Source: Chrysochromulina tobinii | Lineage: Eukaryota > Haptophyta > Prymnesiales > Chrysochromulinaceae | Reading direction: 5' to 3' | Assembly: GCA_001275005.1 (NCBI GenBank) | Contig: JWZX01002466.1 | Coordinates: 1 to 20,199, forward strand | DNA: 20,199 bases | In this document: positions 8,092-15,835 of the stretch, piece after piece | Numbering within the stretch: the stretch's first letter is position 1 | Layout: the number at the start of each line of letters is the position of its first letter | Notes under the pieces: model-generated | The model's input: the letters and a program-made list of their open reading frames with translations, nothing else | Told to the model about the DNA's origin: nothing | The model's database searches: none | Position numbers and translations under genes: made by a program

Positions 8092-9607
8092 TCAGAGCGC
8101 CTGCACCTTACCGGTCATCTTGTGTGGATCGATCACGTACTTGACAGCCTCGCCCTGATCGAAGTTCTTGTAGCCCATCGGCGCGTCGTCGAGGCTGATC
8201 ACCTTGGCGTTCACCGCCTTGGCGATGTGAATCTTTTCGTACAGAATCGCATTCATCAGCGGCCGGTGGTACTTCATCACGGGGCACTGGCCGGTATGCA
8301 TGGAAGCGGATTTGGACCAGCCGAGGCCAAAACGCATGGAGAGGTTGCCTAATTTCGAAGCGGCATCGACCGCGCCCGGGTCCTCTGTGACGTACAGCCC
8401 CGGAATGCCAATCTGGCCGCCCTCGCGCACAATCGTCATGCAATCGTTGAGGACTTGGGCGGGCACCTGATACATGAGGCGATCATATGCAATCAGATGT
8501 GCAATCATGTGCAATAAGGTGGATGTCGTTGAGGACTTGCGCGGGCACCTCGCCCGAGGCGGCCTTGCCCATGCCACGAGCTTCGAATCCGACACAGTCG
8601 ACCGCCGCATCGACCGTTGGAGAGCCGGTGATGGCGTGGATCTTGTCCGAGATGGTCCCGTCCGTCCGGATGTCGAGAGTCTCGCACCCAAACGACCGCG
8701 CCTGCGCAAGGCGCTCGGGGATTGCGTCGCCGACGATGACACAAGCGGCACCGAGGAGCTGGCACGAAGCGGCGCATGCCAGACCGACAGGGCCGGCGCC
8801 AGCGACGTAGACGATGGAGCCGGGGCCCACCTTAGCCATCACCGCGCCGTGGAAGCCCGTCGGGAAGATGTCTGAGAGCAGCGTCAGGTCGGTAATTTTC
8901 TCCATGGCCTGCGCGCGATCTGGGAACTTGAGCAGGTTGAAGTCCGCATACGGGACCATCACGTACTCGGCCTGGCCGCCCACCCAGCCGCCCATGTCGA
9001 CGTAGCCGTAGGCCGCGCCCGCGCGCGCCGGGTTGACGTTCAGGCACACACCCGTGTCCCCGCGCTTGCACGCCGGGCAGCGGCCACACGCGATGTTGAA
9101 TGGAACTGAGCACACGTCGCCCCTCTGCACAAATTCCACATCCTTGCCCACCTCGATGACTTCGCCCGTGATCTCATGACCCAGGACCATGTAGCCGCCG
9201 GGCAATGACGTGCGTCCTCTCACCATGTGCTGGTCCGAGCCGCAGATGTTTGTCGTCACCACTTTGAGGATCGCACCGTGCTCACACTTGCGCTTCTGCC
9301 GCTCAGTGACGACCGGCGACGAGGTCGAGTCGAGCTCGAGCTTGGGGAAGGCGATGGGCTTTACTTGGACGTCGCCGGGCGCCATATACACGACGCCGCG
9401 ATTCGTCGCGCCGGCGGCGGACACCATGTGTCGCTCATGGATGGGACGGCCGCCCAGGCTGCCGGAGTTGCACGCTGTGCAGGCGCACCCGGAAGTGTGC
9501 GAGGTGTTCTTGGCGTTCAAAATACCGCCTGCGGTTGAGATGCAGCGGCTATTGGCGCAGCACGCCGCGTGGTGCGCCCACACCGGGGTGCGTCGAAGGA
9601 GCTGCAT
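8092..9607 (-). CDS. fdhA: Glutathione-independent formaldehyde dehydrogenase (zinc MDR family), two exons
   Basis: This NAD-dependent zinc alcohol-dehydrogenase-family enzyme oxidises formaldehyde without glutathione. Exon 1 (9607-8549) and exon 2 (8466-8092) join in phase 0 across an 82-nt intron, giving 477 residues. Catalytic zinc ligands are Cys122 (NICGSDQH), His144 (GHEITG) and Asp246 (LLSDIFPTG). Structural-zinc cysteines are 174, 177, 180 and 188, and the NAD loop is GAGPVG (270-275). Exon 2 supplies GIPGLYVTEDPGAVDAA, RFGLGW, HTGQCPVMKY and VISLDDAPMGY, all very like Pseudomonas FdhA. Bacterial proteins begin at NRGVVY, so about 65 extra N-terminal residues precede it. These are rich in Arg, Ala, Ser and Cys and may target mitochondria; Met61 (9427) is an alternative start. 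It is divergent from the PHD-finger gene. Confidence 0.92.
8467..8548 (-). other. Intron of the formaldehyde dehydrogenase gene
   Basis: An 82-nt GT-AG intron, phase 0, between GGCGAG and GTGCCC. Removing it shifts the frame exactly as needed to link the two coding blocks. The first 23 nt of the intron match the first 23 nt of exon 2 at 22 positions, and both copies are preceded by AG. Both copies would encode VPAQVLND. Imperfect 10-12-nt units of the type ATTGCACATG follow, and the intron ends TGTATCAG. Unspliced RNA reaches a stop after 21 further codons. Confidence 0.9.
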
Positions 9608-9871
9608 GCGCCAGATTCATCTGCTGTCGCAAAACCAGAAGAAACACCCAAACTGAACTGTATTCATGGACAAATTAGGAACCTATGGATACAATGCGAA
9701 GTGGTGCCTTTTTCGCGAGAAGACGCACACTCCGCCACCGGAGGCGTGGAAGGACTGTGACGCGACCTCCTTTTTGCATGCGACCCCCGATCTCTTTATG
9801 GCAATTAACGTGAACGTGTCCCTCCGTCCTCTTTAAATGGGTGACACCGCCCAACCAACATCACGCGGGCG
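9608..9871. promoter_or_regulatory. Divergent promoter region between FDH and the PHD gene
   Basis: These 264 bases separate two head-to-head genes and must hold both promoters. CTCTTTAAATGG at 9829-9840, about 40 bases before the plus-strand ATG, resembles a TATA-like element. Nothing comparable is obvious for the minus-strand gene. Confidence 0.4.
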
Positions 9872-11332
9872 ATGTGCGAGGTGTGCGACAAACGCGGCGC
9901 CAGGCTCATCGACTGTAATTCTTGCAGCGACTCGTACCACCTCTACTGCCTCACACCGACGCTGAAGGCGAAACCCGAGGGCGATTGGTATTGCCCTTCG
10001 TGCGAACAGCTTCGCCTTACCGACAAACTGTACCGTGAGTGCGCGCTTGTCGAGGTGCAGTGGCCGGAGTACGGGCTGCAGTACGGCGAGGTGCAGGGTG
10101 TACGCAAGAGGGATGATCCCGACTCGGATGAGGACGAGGTGCTTGATGGCGCCGTGGAGCACCTCGTCTGGTACAAAGCCGGCGACGAGCAGTGGCACAA
10201 CCTGAGCAAGGAAATCGCGGCGGGCGAAGCGCGCGTGCTCGAGGTGGACGTGGCGCGCACTGCGCTCCGGCAAAGCGATGAGCTCCTCACGTCGCGCGCA
10301 CACGTGTCCGTGTACCACGAGCAGGTCAAAAGCGAGTGCGGCAAAACACTGGTCTACGAAGGCTACTACGATGGGGACGTGAGCGTAATTCGCGTGCAAC
10401 CCGCAGACTCGCCCTTCGAGCCCGGACGCACGCTGCACCTGATCGAGTACGACGCGGGCGATCGGCACTGGGTGGATCTCGAGCGCAGGCAGTGGAAGCG
10501 GGTAGTGAGCGCGCCCAAGCTGGGCAAAGCCAAGCTGCTCCAGACGGGGCTCAAGACCTCGGCGACGACGGGGCCAAGTAGCGCATCGGCAGCCCGCGCG
10601 GCGGCCGCAGCCGCGGCCGCGGCCGCGGCCGAGGAGAAGCGCGTTCGTGACGCCGAGCGCTTCGCCCGGGCTGAGCGGGAGCAGCAGCTGCAGCGCGAGC
10701 AGGCAGCGGAACGTGGGGTGAATCTCGGGGTGAATCTCGGCTCATCTGACGACGAGATTGACCCAGCGGAGCGGAGCGCGACGGCGTCGGCGAAGCTCTG
10801 TGCGGCGCTGAGCGTCGATTGTGGATGCGGCGCCACGTGGCTTGAGGTGCAATTTGGGACTTCCTACACGTCAGAGCTGCGAGCAGTGGCGCGAGAGATC
10901 GAGGGGGCAGTGCGAGCAATAGTGGGCTCGCCACTCACCAAAGAATACGCCAAGAAGGTGCGGCTACTCGAGGCGAATCTCGCGCTTGCGGGCAATGGCG
11001 CCCTCCGTCAGCGCGTGCTCTCGCGCGAGCTGCCCGCGAAGGCTCTCGTGCAGATGGAGCATGCGAAGCTGGCCCCCTTAGGTCAGCAGGAGGAGATCTC
11101 GAACCATCGGAAAGCGCTCAAGCGGAGCGTGACGATCGAGGGGGACGACGTCACGCAGGTCTACGCCTTCGGCAGCCTGGTGCGCGTGCGGAGCAAATCG
11201 GGTTCAGGGGACGAGATCGGCGAGATCGGCGAGATCGGTCCGAGTTTGGAGTTCGCGCCGATCTCTGACTTGTCTGCGCCTTCGAGCGCCCACAAGAGGA
11301 TGCGCAGCGCGTCGCCGCGGGCCGAACTCTGA
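9872..11332 (+). CDS. PHD finger, Tudor-like and TFIIS central-domain protein (Bye1/PHF3/DIDO-like)
   Basis: A single-exon protein of 486 residues. Residues 2-45 are a C4HC3 PHD finger (Cys2, Cys5, Cys15, Cys18, His23, Cys26, Cys41, Cys44), a histone-tail reader. Two Tudor/agenet-like segments follow at about 57-113 (HLVWYKAGDEQWHNL) and 147-208 (HLIEYDAGDRHWVDL). Next come a poly-Ala and charged helix (239-281) and a TFIIS central domain at about 336-418 (VAREIEGAVRAIVG, YAKKVRLLEANL, LRQRVLSRELPAKALVQM). PHD plus TFIIS-M is the core of Bye1, PHF3 and DIDO1, which bind elongating RNA polymerase II; a role in transcription elongation on chromatin is inferred. No SPOC domain is visible. An in-frame TGA lies 30 bases before the ATG at 9872, so this start is the first possible in an unspliced transcript. 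Confidence 0.82.
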   Translation: MCEVCDKRGARLIDCNSCSDSYHLYCLTPTLKAKPEGDWYCPSCEQLRLTDKLYRECALVEVQWPEYGLQYGEVQGVRKRDDPDSDEDEVLDGAVEHLVWYKAGDEQWHNLSKEIAAGEARVLEVDVARTALRQSDELLTSRAHVSVYHEQVKSECGKTLVYEGYYDGDVSVIRVQPADSPFEPGRTLHLIEYDAGDRHWVDLERRQWKRVVSAPKLGKAKLLQTGLKTSATTGPSSASAARAAAAAAAAAAAEEKRVRDAERFARAEREQQLQREQAAERGVNLGVNLGSSDDEIDPAERSATASAKLCAALSVDCGCGATWLEVQFGTSYTSELRAVAREIEGAVRAIVGSPLTKEYAKKVRLLEANLALAGNGALRQRVLSRELPAKALVQMEHAKLAPLGQQEEISNHRKALKRSVTIEGDDVTQVYAFGSLVRVRSKSGSGDEIGEIGEIGPSLEFAPISDLSAPSSAHKRMRSASPRAEL

Positions 11333-11763
11333 TGTTTTTCGGACTGACTGATCGACGGCGAACCGACTGTGACGAGGCGCCGTTTCGGGCACATGGATTG
11401 ACTGCGGGAACGGGCAGGTCGAAGCTCTGGAGACATCGTTCTGACATACCGGTGCAGAGTAAGAGAGTTCCCATGAGAGTTCCATGTGCAGTGCCACGGC
11501 TGGCCACGTGGTCCGCACGTGGGGTGTCTGTCAGCTGCGTGGGCAGTGTACAGCGTCCGAGAGGAAGTCCGAGAAGACTGAAGCGAGTCGCGATGACCGG
11601 ACCGACACCAGCACGCTATTTTCGCATGCAGCAAGGTTTTCCCACAGGGACACCCGATCCCCCAAAGCCCAAACGGCGCAGTTACCCCCTTTCTCGAACT
11701 CTCCGCATCCCCCGTCTCGTCCCGTCTCGTCGGGCCCAAGCTGCAAGCTCGACCTGCAGCAGT
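11333..11763. other. Convergent intergenic region, no supported gene
   Basis: About 430 bases between the 3' ends of the PHD gene and the cold-shock-domain gene. A short direct repeat of CCCGTCTCGT occurs near 11709-11728. No open frame has recognisable features. It presumably contains both 3' UTRs. Confidence 0.5.
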
Positions 11764-12480
11764 CTACCAGCGACCTCCGCCGCCGCCGCCGTAGCCGCCA
11801 CCGCCACCGCCGTATCCACCGCCGCCGTAGCTGCCACCGCCTTTGCCGCCGCCTTTGCCGCCACCGCCGTAGCCGCCGCCACCGTAGCCGCCGCCGCCGC
11901 CGCCGTAGCCGCCGCCGCCGCCGCCGCCGCCGCGTGCCTCAGTGATGCCGCCGACGACCTGAGTCGCGCGGTCCTTGCCCTTCTGGTCGTCCCACGCCTT
12001 GACAAAGTGGACGAGGGTGCCCTGGGCGAGCGCGTTGCCGTCCTCGATCTGTGAAAAGTGGCAGAAGAGGTCCTCGCCGCCGTCTTCCGGCGAAATGAAT
12101 CCAAAGCCTTTCTCATTCCAGCGCACGACGGTTCCTTGGACCTTGCCCGCAGGGGGAGGGCCGGTCACGCCGCCTGCGCCGCCCGAGCCGCGCCCGCCAC
12201 CGCCGCCGTCGCCGCCGCCGAACCCGTCCTCTTCCGGACAACCACCCGTCACCTCTTCGGCGCGGTCCTTGCCCTTGCGCTCGTCGTACTTTTTCACGAA
12301 CGACACTGTGGCTCCCTCCTTGAGCGCCTTGCCGTCGAGGATGCTCGAGTAGTGGCAGAAAAGGTCCTCGCCGCCGTCATCGGGCTTGATGAAGCCGAAG
12401 CCCTTGGCATTCCAGCGGAGTGCCTTGCCAGTCGATTTGCCGCCGCGCTCTGGGGAGCGACTGCGCTCACGGCCAGCCAT
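11764..12480 (-). CDS. Glycine-rich protein with two cold-shock domains
   Basis: A nucleic-acid-binding protein of 238 residues from the ATG at 12480. Cold-shock domain 1 (about 17-78) has KGFGFI (RNP1) and DLFCHYS (RNP2). Domain 2 (about 115-177) has KGFGFI and DLFCHFS. RNP2 is usually VFVHYS, and both domains here carry a Cys before the His. The short N-terminus is Arg/Ser-rich ([11 protein letters not shown]). The last 55 residues are Gly-rich with regular Tyr (GGYGGGG), as in plant GRP2-type proteins, and suggest RNA binding and low-complexity self-association. The frame extends 71 codons upstream to 12693, but that part looks non-coding, so I chose the Met directly before the Arg/Ser tract. 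A role as RNA chaperone is inferred from the family. Confidence 0.88.
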   Translation of the reverse strand: MAGRERSRSPERGGKSTGKALRWNAKGFGFIKPDDGGEDLFCHYSSILDGKALKEGATVSFVKKYDERKGKDRAEEVTGGCPEEDGFGGGDGGGGGRGSGGAGGVTGPPPAGKVQGTVVRWNEKGFGFISPEDGGEDLFCHFSQIEDGNALAQGTLVHFVKAWDDQKGKDRATQVVGGITEARGGGGGGGGYGGGGGGYGGGGYGGGGKGGGKGGGSYGGGGYGGGGGGYGGGGGGRW

Positions 12481-12794
12481 TCTCCCTTGATACACCTTTC
12501 TTCGGCCACGTCGGCGGCGACGCGACGAAAATGGGAAAAACTCTCCCGGTAATCTCCGGGTTATCTCCGGTTCCACAATCGAAGAGAAGGGCCAACACGT
12601 TCCACGGGGACACAGAAATGGAACCACTTTGAAAGCAATTGCATTTTTCATAGGCCCTCGTTGTTTTGGAATCCGACCGGCCGGCGTGCACACGAGAACA
12701 GGAGATTGCGAGATTCACAAGTAAAAGGGTGGCCTAAGCCCCCTCCTCAATACCTTTAATCCTGCGTGCCCTACCATGTAGCAACGGTTGTCGC
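12481..12794. other. Region between the cold-shock gene and the glycosyltransferase-like gene
   Basis: About 310 bases containing the minus-strand promoter and leader of the cold-shock gene and the plus-strand 5' region of the glycosyltransferase-like gene. Any first coding exon of the latter must lie here or further upstream, but none is convincing. CCTTTAATCC near 12753-12762 is the only TATA-like sequence. Confidence 0.4.
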
Positions 12795-13970
12795 GTGTGT
12801 CGCGTTTTCATAGACCCTTCACACCTCCAAGCCGCGCGAGAGGTCTCTCTCCCCCAGTTCTCTCTCTCCCCTCCGTGCTCTGCGTTGCGTACGGCTGCAT
12901 CGGAGCTCCCGGCCAACGTAGTCTTTGCAGCCTTCAGCGGGGGGGCTTCAAACGCTCCTAAGCGCTCCGCGGCGCAGCTACGTGCGCAGGCGTACCTGCG
13001 CTCGTTCATCTGCTCCATTGTGGCCCTCGAGGAGGCGCACCTCTTCCTCTTCCTCTCTCCGACGCCAACGTACGAATTCCTGAAGGCGCATCTGGGTAGC
13101 CACTCGCGCATACACGTACTTCCCGCGACGAGCCAGAGTGGCGGCGTACGCTTGCAGCACGCGCGCTATCTCGAGTACCTCGAGCTCCTCCGCGGCGGGC
13201 GGGTGGCCAACGCCTCCAAAGTGGTGCTTGCAGACGCGTCGGACGTGGTGTTCCAGTCGGATCCGTTTGCACTCATCAAAGAGGATCGGCTGTACACGGC
13301 AGAGGAGGCCGCGAGCTACACCGTCGGTAGCCACGTGGCCAACGCGATGTGGGTGCGGGAGACCTTCGGAGAGGGTACCCTCCAACGCCTTGCCCAGCAG
13401 CGGGTGGTATGCTCCGGGCTCACGATGGGCTCGGCCGCGGCTGTGGGGAACTATCTGGAGCACATGGTCGCTGAGAGCGCCACTCGGCTGGGCGTCGCGC
13501 GCCTGGACGAGCTCAAGCGCAAGCACGGTCGCGACCTCTGCCGTGGGCTCGATCAGGGGCTCCACAACGTCCTCGTGCGCACGCGGCTAGCGCCCACGAC
13601 GACGGTGCTCCCGAGCCGTCGCTCTGCGCTCTTCCACGGCAACGAGATGCACTGTGACGCCGACGTCGTACTCAACGGCTCGCGACTCAGCTACGCGCCG
13701 ACGGTCGACGCGGCGGCGCCGCCGCCGCCCATCGCGATCGCACACCAGTTTGGAAGGATCCGCGGAGGATGCCAGCGCGCGGTGCGCAGGGCTCTGACCT
13801 GCCGTGAGGAGGCGCCTGCCGCGCGAGCAGCGGCCACGGGGCAGTCCTCGGCCGCGGCCGCGTCGGCTGCGGCGTGGTGGCGTCGACCGAGCTACTGCAC
13901 CGTGTGCGCTCAGCTCTGGCCGCAGTGGCTGGGCGACAGTGCCAACAGTTGGAGGACTAGCGATCAGTGA
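12795..13970 (+). CDS. Nucleotide-diphospho-sugar transferase-like protein (GT-A fold), N-terminus unresolved
   Basis: Up to 391 residues in one frame. The candidate donor-binding DxD region is VVLADASDVVFQSDPF (143-158), with upstream strand NVVFAAFSGG (41-50), then VVCSGLTMGS (204-213), GLDQGLHNVL (251-260) and FHGNEMHC (280-287). This series is typical of GT-A glycosyltransferase-like proteins of algae; acceptor and linkage are unknown. The C-terminus is Ala-rich with a Cys pair. The frame has no ATG before Met185, which lies beyond the DxD motif, and the left end at 12795 is only a GTG. The region before residue 40 is pyrimidine-rich with several CAG acceptors (for example CTCTCTCCCCCAG), so an upstream exon, probably with a signal or anchor, is likely. 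It converges on the DUF4396 gene. Confidence 0.65.
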   Translation: MCRVFIDPSHLQAAREVSLPQFSLSPPCSALRTAASELPANVVFAAFSGGASNAPKRSAAQLRAQAYLRSFICSIVALEEAHLFLFLSPTPTYEFLKAHLGSHSRIHVLPATSQSGGVRLQHARYLEYLELLRGGRVANASKVVLADASDVVFQSDPFALIKEDRLYTAEEAASYTVGSHVANAMWVRETFGEGTLQRLAQQRVVCSGLTMGSAAAVGNYLEHMVAESATRLGVARLDELKRKHGRDLCRGLDQGLHNVLVRTRLAPTTTVLPSRRSALFHGNEMHCDADVVLNGSRLSYAPTVDAAAPPPPIAIAHQFGRIRGGCQRAVRRALTCREEAPAARAAATGQSSAAAASAAAWWRRPSYCTVCAQLWPQWLGDSANSWRTSDQ

Positions 13971-14054
13971 CCATCCGGCGTATAACTAAAGTGGAACGCC
14001 TTGTAAGTGACGGCACTACGCGCCCATGACATACTGTACACCAACCTCCGCGCC

Positions 14055-14597
14055 TCAGTGACACCCGCGGCCGTACCGGCGCAGCATGAAGTAGTTGTAC
14101 GGGAGCGGCGTGGCAAAGCCCGCGGCCAGTGCCAAAGGGAGCGCTTGCCAAAAGGCAGCCGACGTGCACGAGACGGCGCCGCCGGTGAGCGCGAGCTCTA
14201 CTGCATTTTCCGCCAGCTCCATGGACACCATCGAGATCAGCGACATGCCAGCCGCTGTGCGAAACGCGACTCTCCAAGTGAGCTGTTCCGTGCTCCTCAG
14301 CACGACGGTCTCGAGAGCCATCGACGTGGCAACGCCCGCAACGCACGAGAGCGGGACGGTAAATGCAATGCCGAGATCAGTGTAGCCCTGAAGCAGCGAC
14401 AATGCGGAGAGATCGCCCAGGCTGCAGCCCACGAGACACCTCGTCGTATTGCTGGCCGCGCGCTGCCAAGTGCTGGCGTCGGTCCAGAATGCCATCTCGT
14501 CAGGAGTCGGCTGCCGGGGCGGGCTACACTTGCTACAGGTTGACAGGCACCGGCTTGGGCGGATGAGCGCCAAGCCACACCTCAGAGACATGCGCAT
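14055..14597 (-). CDS. DUF4396-family integral membrane protein
   Basis: 180 residues from the ATG at 14597, with an in-frame stop upstream at 14637-14639. Family-like motifs are RCLVGCSLGD (53-62), SMELAENAVE (125-134) at the end of a helix, and the C-terminus PLPYNYFMLRRYGRGCH (164-180). Three to four hydrophobic helices (about 60-100, 110-135, 143-166) suggest a small membrane protein. The family is best known from bacteria and its function is not established; conserved Cys and His residues hint at metal binding, which is inference. The first 45 residues are Arg/Ser/Cys-rich and could be an organelle-targeting leader. It lies 84 bp from the end of the convergent glycosyltransferase-like gene. 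Confidence 0.7.
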   Translation of the reverse strand: MRMSLRCGLALIRPSRCLSTCSKCSPPRQPTPDEMAFWTDASTWQRAASNTTRCLVGCSLGDLSALSLLQGYTDLGIAFTVPLSCVAGVATSMALETVVLRSTEQLTWRVAFRTAAGMSLISMVSMELAENAVELALTGGAVSCTSAAFWQALPLALAAGFATPLPYNYFMLRRYGRGCH

Positions 14598-15109
14598 CTT
14601 GACGATCGACAAAGGCCCATCCGAAGGGCAGTTTAGTCAAAAACTCAGTTTCCTTTTACATCCAATAGCGACAGATCTCTAATGCCCCGGGTACATGTAA
14701 ATTCAAGTTCAAGTTACTTCATAAACAACAGACAACCTAACGGAAGCCCATCGAATGTGCTCTCTAAGCTAGCAGTGGGGGTGAGAGTCGTCGGAGATGG
14801 TGAGACACAACGGAAGGAGCACGAACGGGAAGGAGACCAGGAGGAGACACGCCACAGGGTGCTAGCCTGCGTGCCCTCGAGTACGAGTAGAGATCGAAGA
14901 GAATAGATAGAGAGGGGGATTGGGAAGAGAAAGAGGGGACATAGGGGATAGGCGCCTCGACTGAGGAGCTCGAGGCAGGTTGGCGCCGCTCCACGCTCGT
15001 AGTAATAGAGCACGCTGGGATCAGTCCGGCCGCGCAAGCGCGGCTAGTCCCCCGGTAGTAACAAGTCGTCGGCCGCAGCCAAAGAAGCCAATGAGTGAGC
15101 ACGCTGAGA
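14598..15109. other. Intergenic region with TTCAAG repeats and one copy of a 52-bp repeat
   Basis: About 510 bases with no supported gene. It holds ACATGTAAATTCAAGTTCAAG (14693-14713) and, at 15008-15059, a degenerate copy of the 3' end of the neighbouring small gene. A purine-rich stretch spans about 14880-14940. Confidence 0.5.
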
Positions 15110-15148
15110 TCAATCCGACCGCGCAAGCGCTGTCAGTCCCTCGGTAGT
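15008..15148 (+). repeat. Pair of 52-bp direct repeats, 89 bp apart
   Basis: Copy A (15008-15059) and copy B (15097-15148) match at 45 of 52 positions. On the minus strand copy B encodes the end of the small ORF (TTEGLTALARSD and stop), and copy A would read TTGGLAALARPD and stop in its own frame. Four of the seven differences are A/G transitions and two more are C/T. Confidence 0.9.
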
Positions 15149-15445
15149 TCGCGTCACCTTGTCGCCGTACTTGTTTGGCTTGCGTCGCTCGGCCTTGAAT
15201 TCCTTGGTCCCTCCGCGATGCCCGCGCTTCTTGATGCCGCCTGTCGAGCCGCCGCCGCCCTCATCTTCCTGCATCGGGAAGTTCTCTTTGCCCGCCATAA
15301 CCTCGTCCTCGTCGCTGTACCAATGACATGTTGCAGGCACCTTGTGTAGCGCGCGCACGCATGCGTGAGATGGTGCGTGGGCAGGGCGTGGCGCGCACTC
15401 AGTAACGCCCTCGAACGCCCTTGCCGCCGCTGCGCCAGCCGCCAT
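15110..15445 (-). CDS. Small hypothetical protein
   Basis: No family was recognised. The ATG at 15445 gives 111 residues; an internal Met at 15298 gives 62. The second half looks coding: an acidic patch (SDEDEV), a Gly run, then a basic segment (IKKRGHRGGTKEFKAERRK) and PNKYGDKVTRTTEGL. The first 45 residues are Ala-rich and less convincing and may be leader or intron. No transmembrane segment is present. The 3' end is repeated downstream as an imperfect 52-bp copy that keeps a stop codon at the same place. Confidence 0.4.
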   Translation of the reverse strand: MAAGAAAARAFEGVTECAPRPAHAPSHACVRALHKVPATCHWYSDEDEVMAGKENFPMQEDEGGGGSTGGIKKRGHRGGTKEFKAERRKPNKYGDKVTRTTEGLTALARSD

Positions 15446-15835
15446 TGCCGCCTTGACGGGCCTTGTCTAGTCCAAAAAGCCAGAAACGCCACTCGTCAGA
15501 GCCGGGCCGCGCGCGCTCGACGCGCGGCACTGCCGGTAACTAGACCATGCGAGCACCGCTCGTCCGGCCATGCCAGTTGCGCCGCGCCGTGCCCTCCCGA
15601 TCGCTCGCGCCGGAGGGGTCAGGAAGAGAGGGACGGAGCGGGACGCCATTTGAACTTGAAACTTGAACTTGAACTTGAACATGTAAATCACTTCACGTGG
15701 CCTTGTGGAGAAACTTTCGAGACGCACTCGAGACGAAATCTGCGGACTTGACGTGACCCGCGTCTTGGTCGCGGGCTCTCCCCGAGCTCTACTGTCACGG
15801 CTGCTGTCTCTCTCTGTCGGCCGACCAAGATAATC
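15446..15835. other. Intergenic region with TTGAAC hexamer repeat, upstream of SulP
   Basis: About 390 bases without a supported gene. A TTGAAC-type hexamer array with one irregular spacer occupies 15650-15680. A pyrimidine-rich stretch (CTGCTGTCTCTCTCTG) precedes the SulP ATG by about 20 bases. Confidence 0.5.
15650..15680 (+). repeat. TTGAAC hexamer array
   Basis: TTGAAC is repeated four times with one irregular spacer (TTGAAACTTGAAC), then ACATGTAAAT follows. Related TTCAAG/TTGAAC pairs occur near 14701-14713 and 4804-4814. Confidence 0.85.

Noticed and set aside
8092-8751. FDH as a frameshifted pseudogene or two separate genes
   Set aside because: An 82-nt GT-AG intron between duplicated segments restores the frame exactly, and all zinc ligands and the NAD loop are intact.
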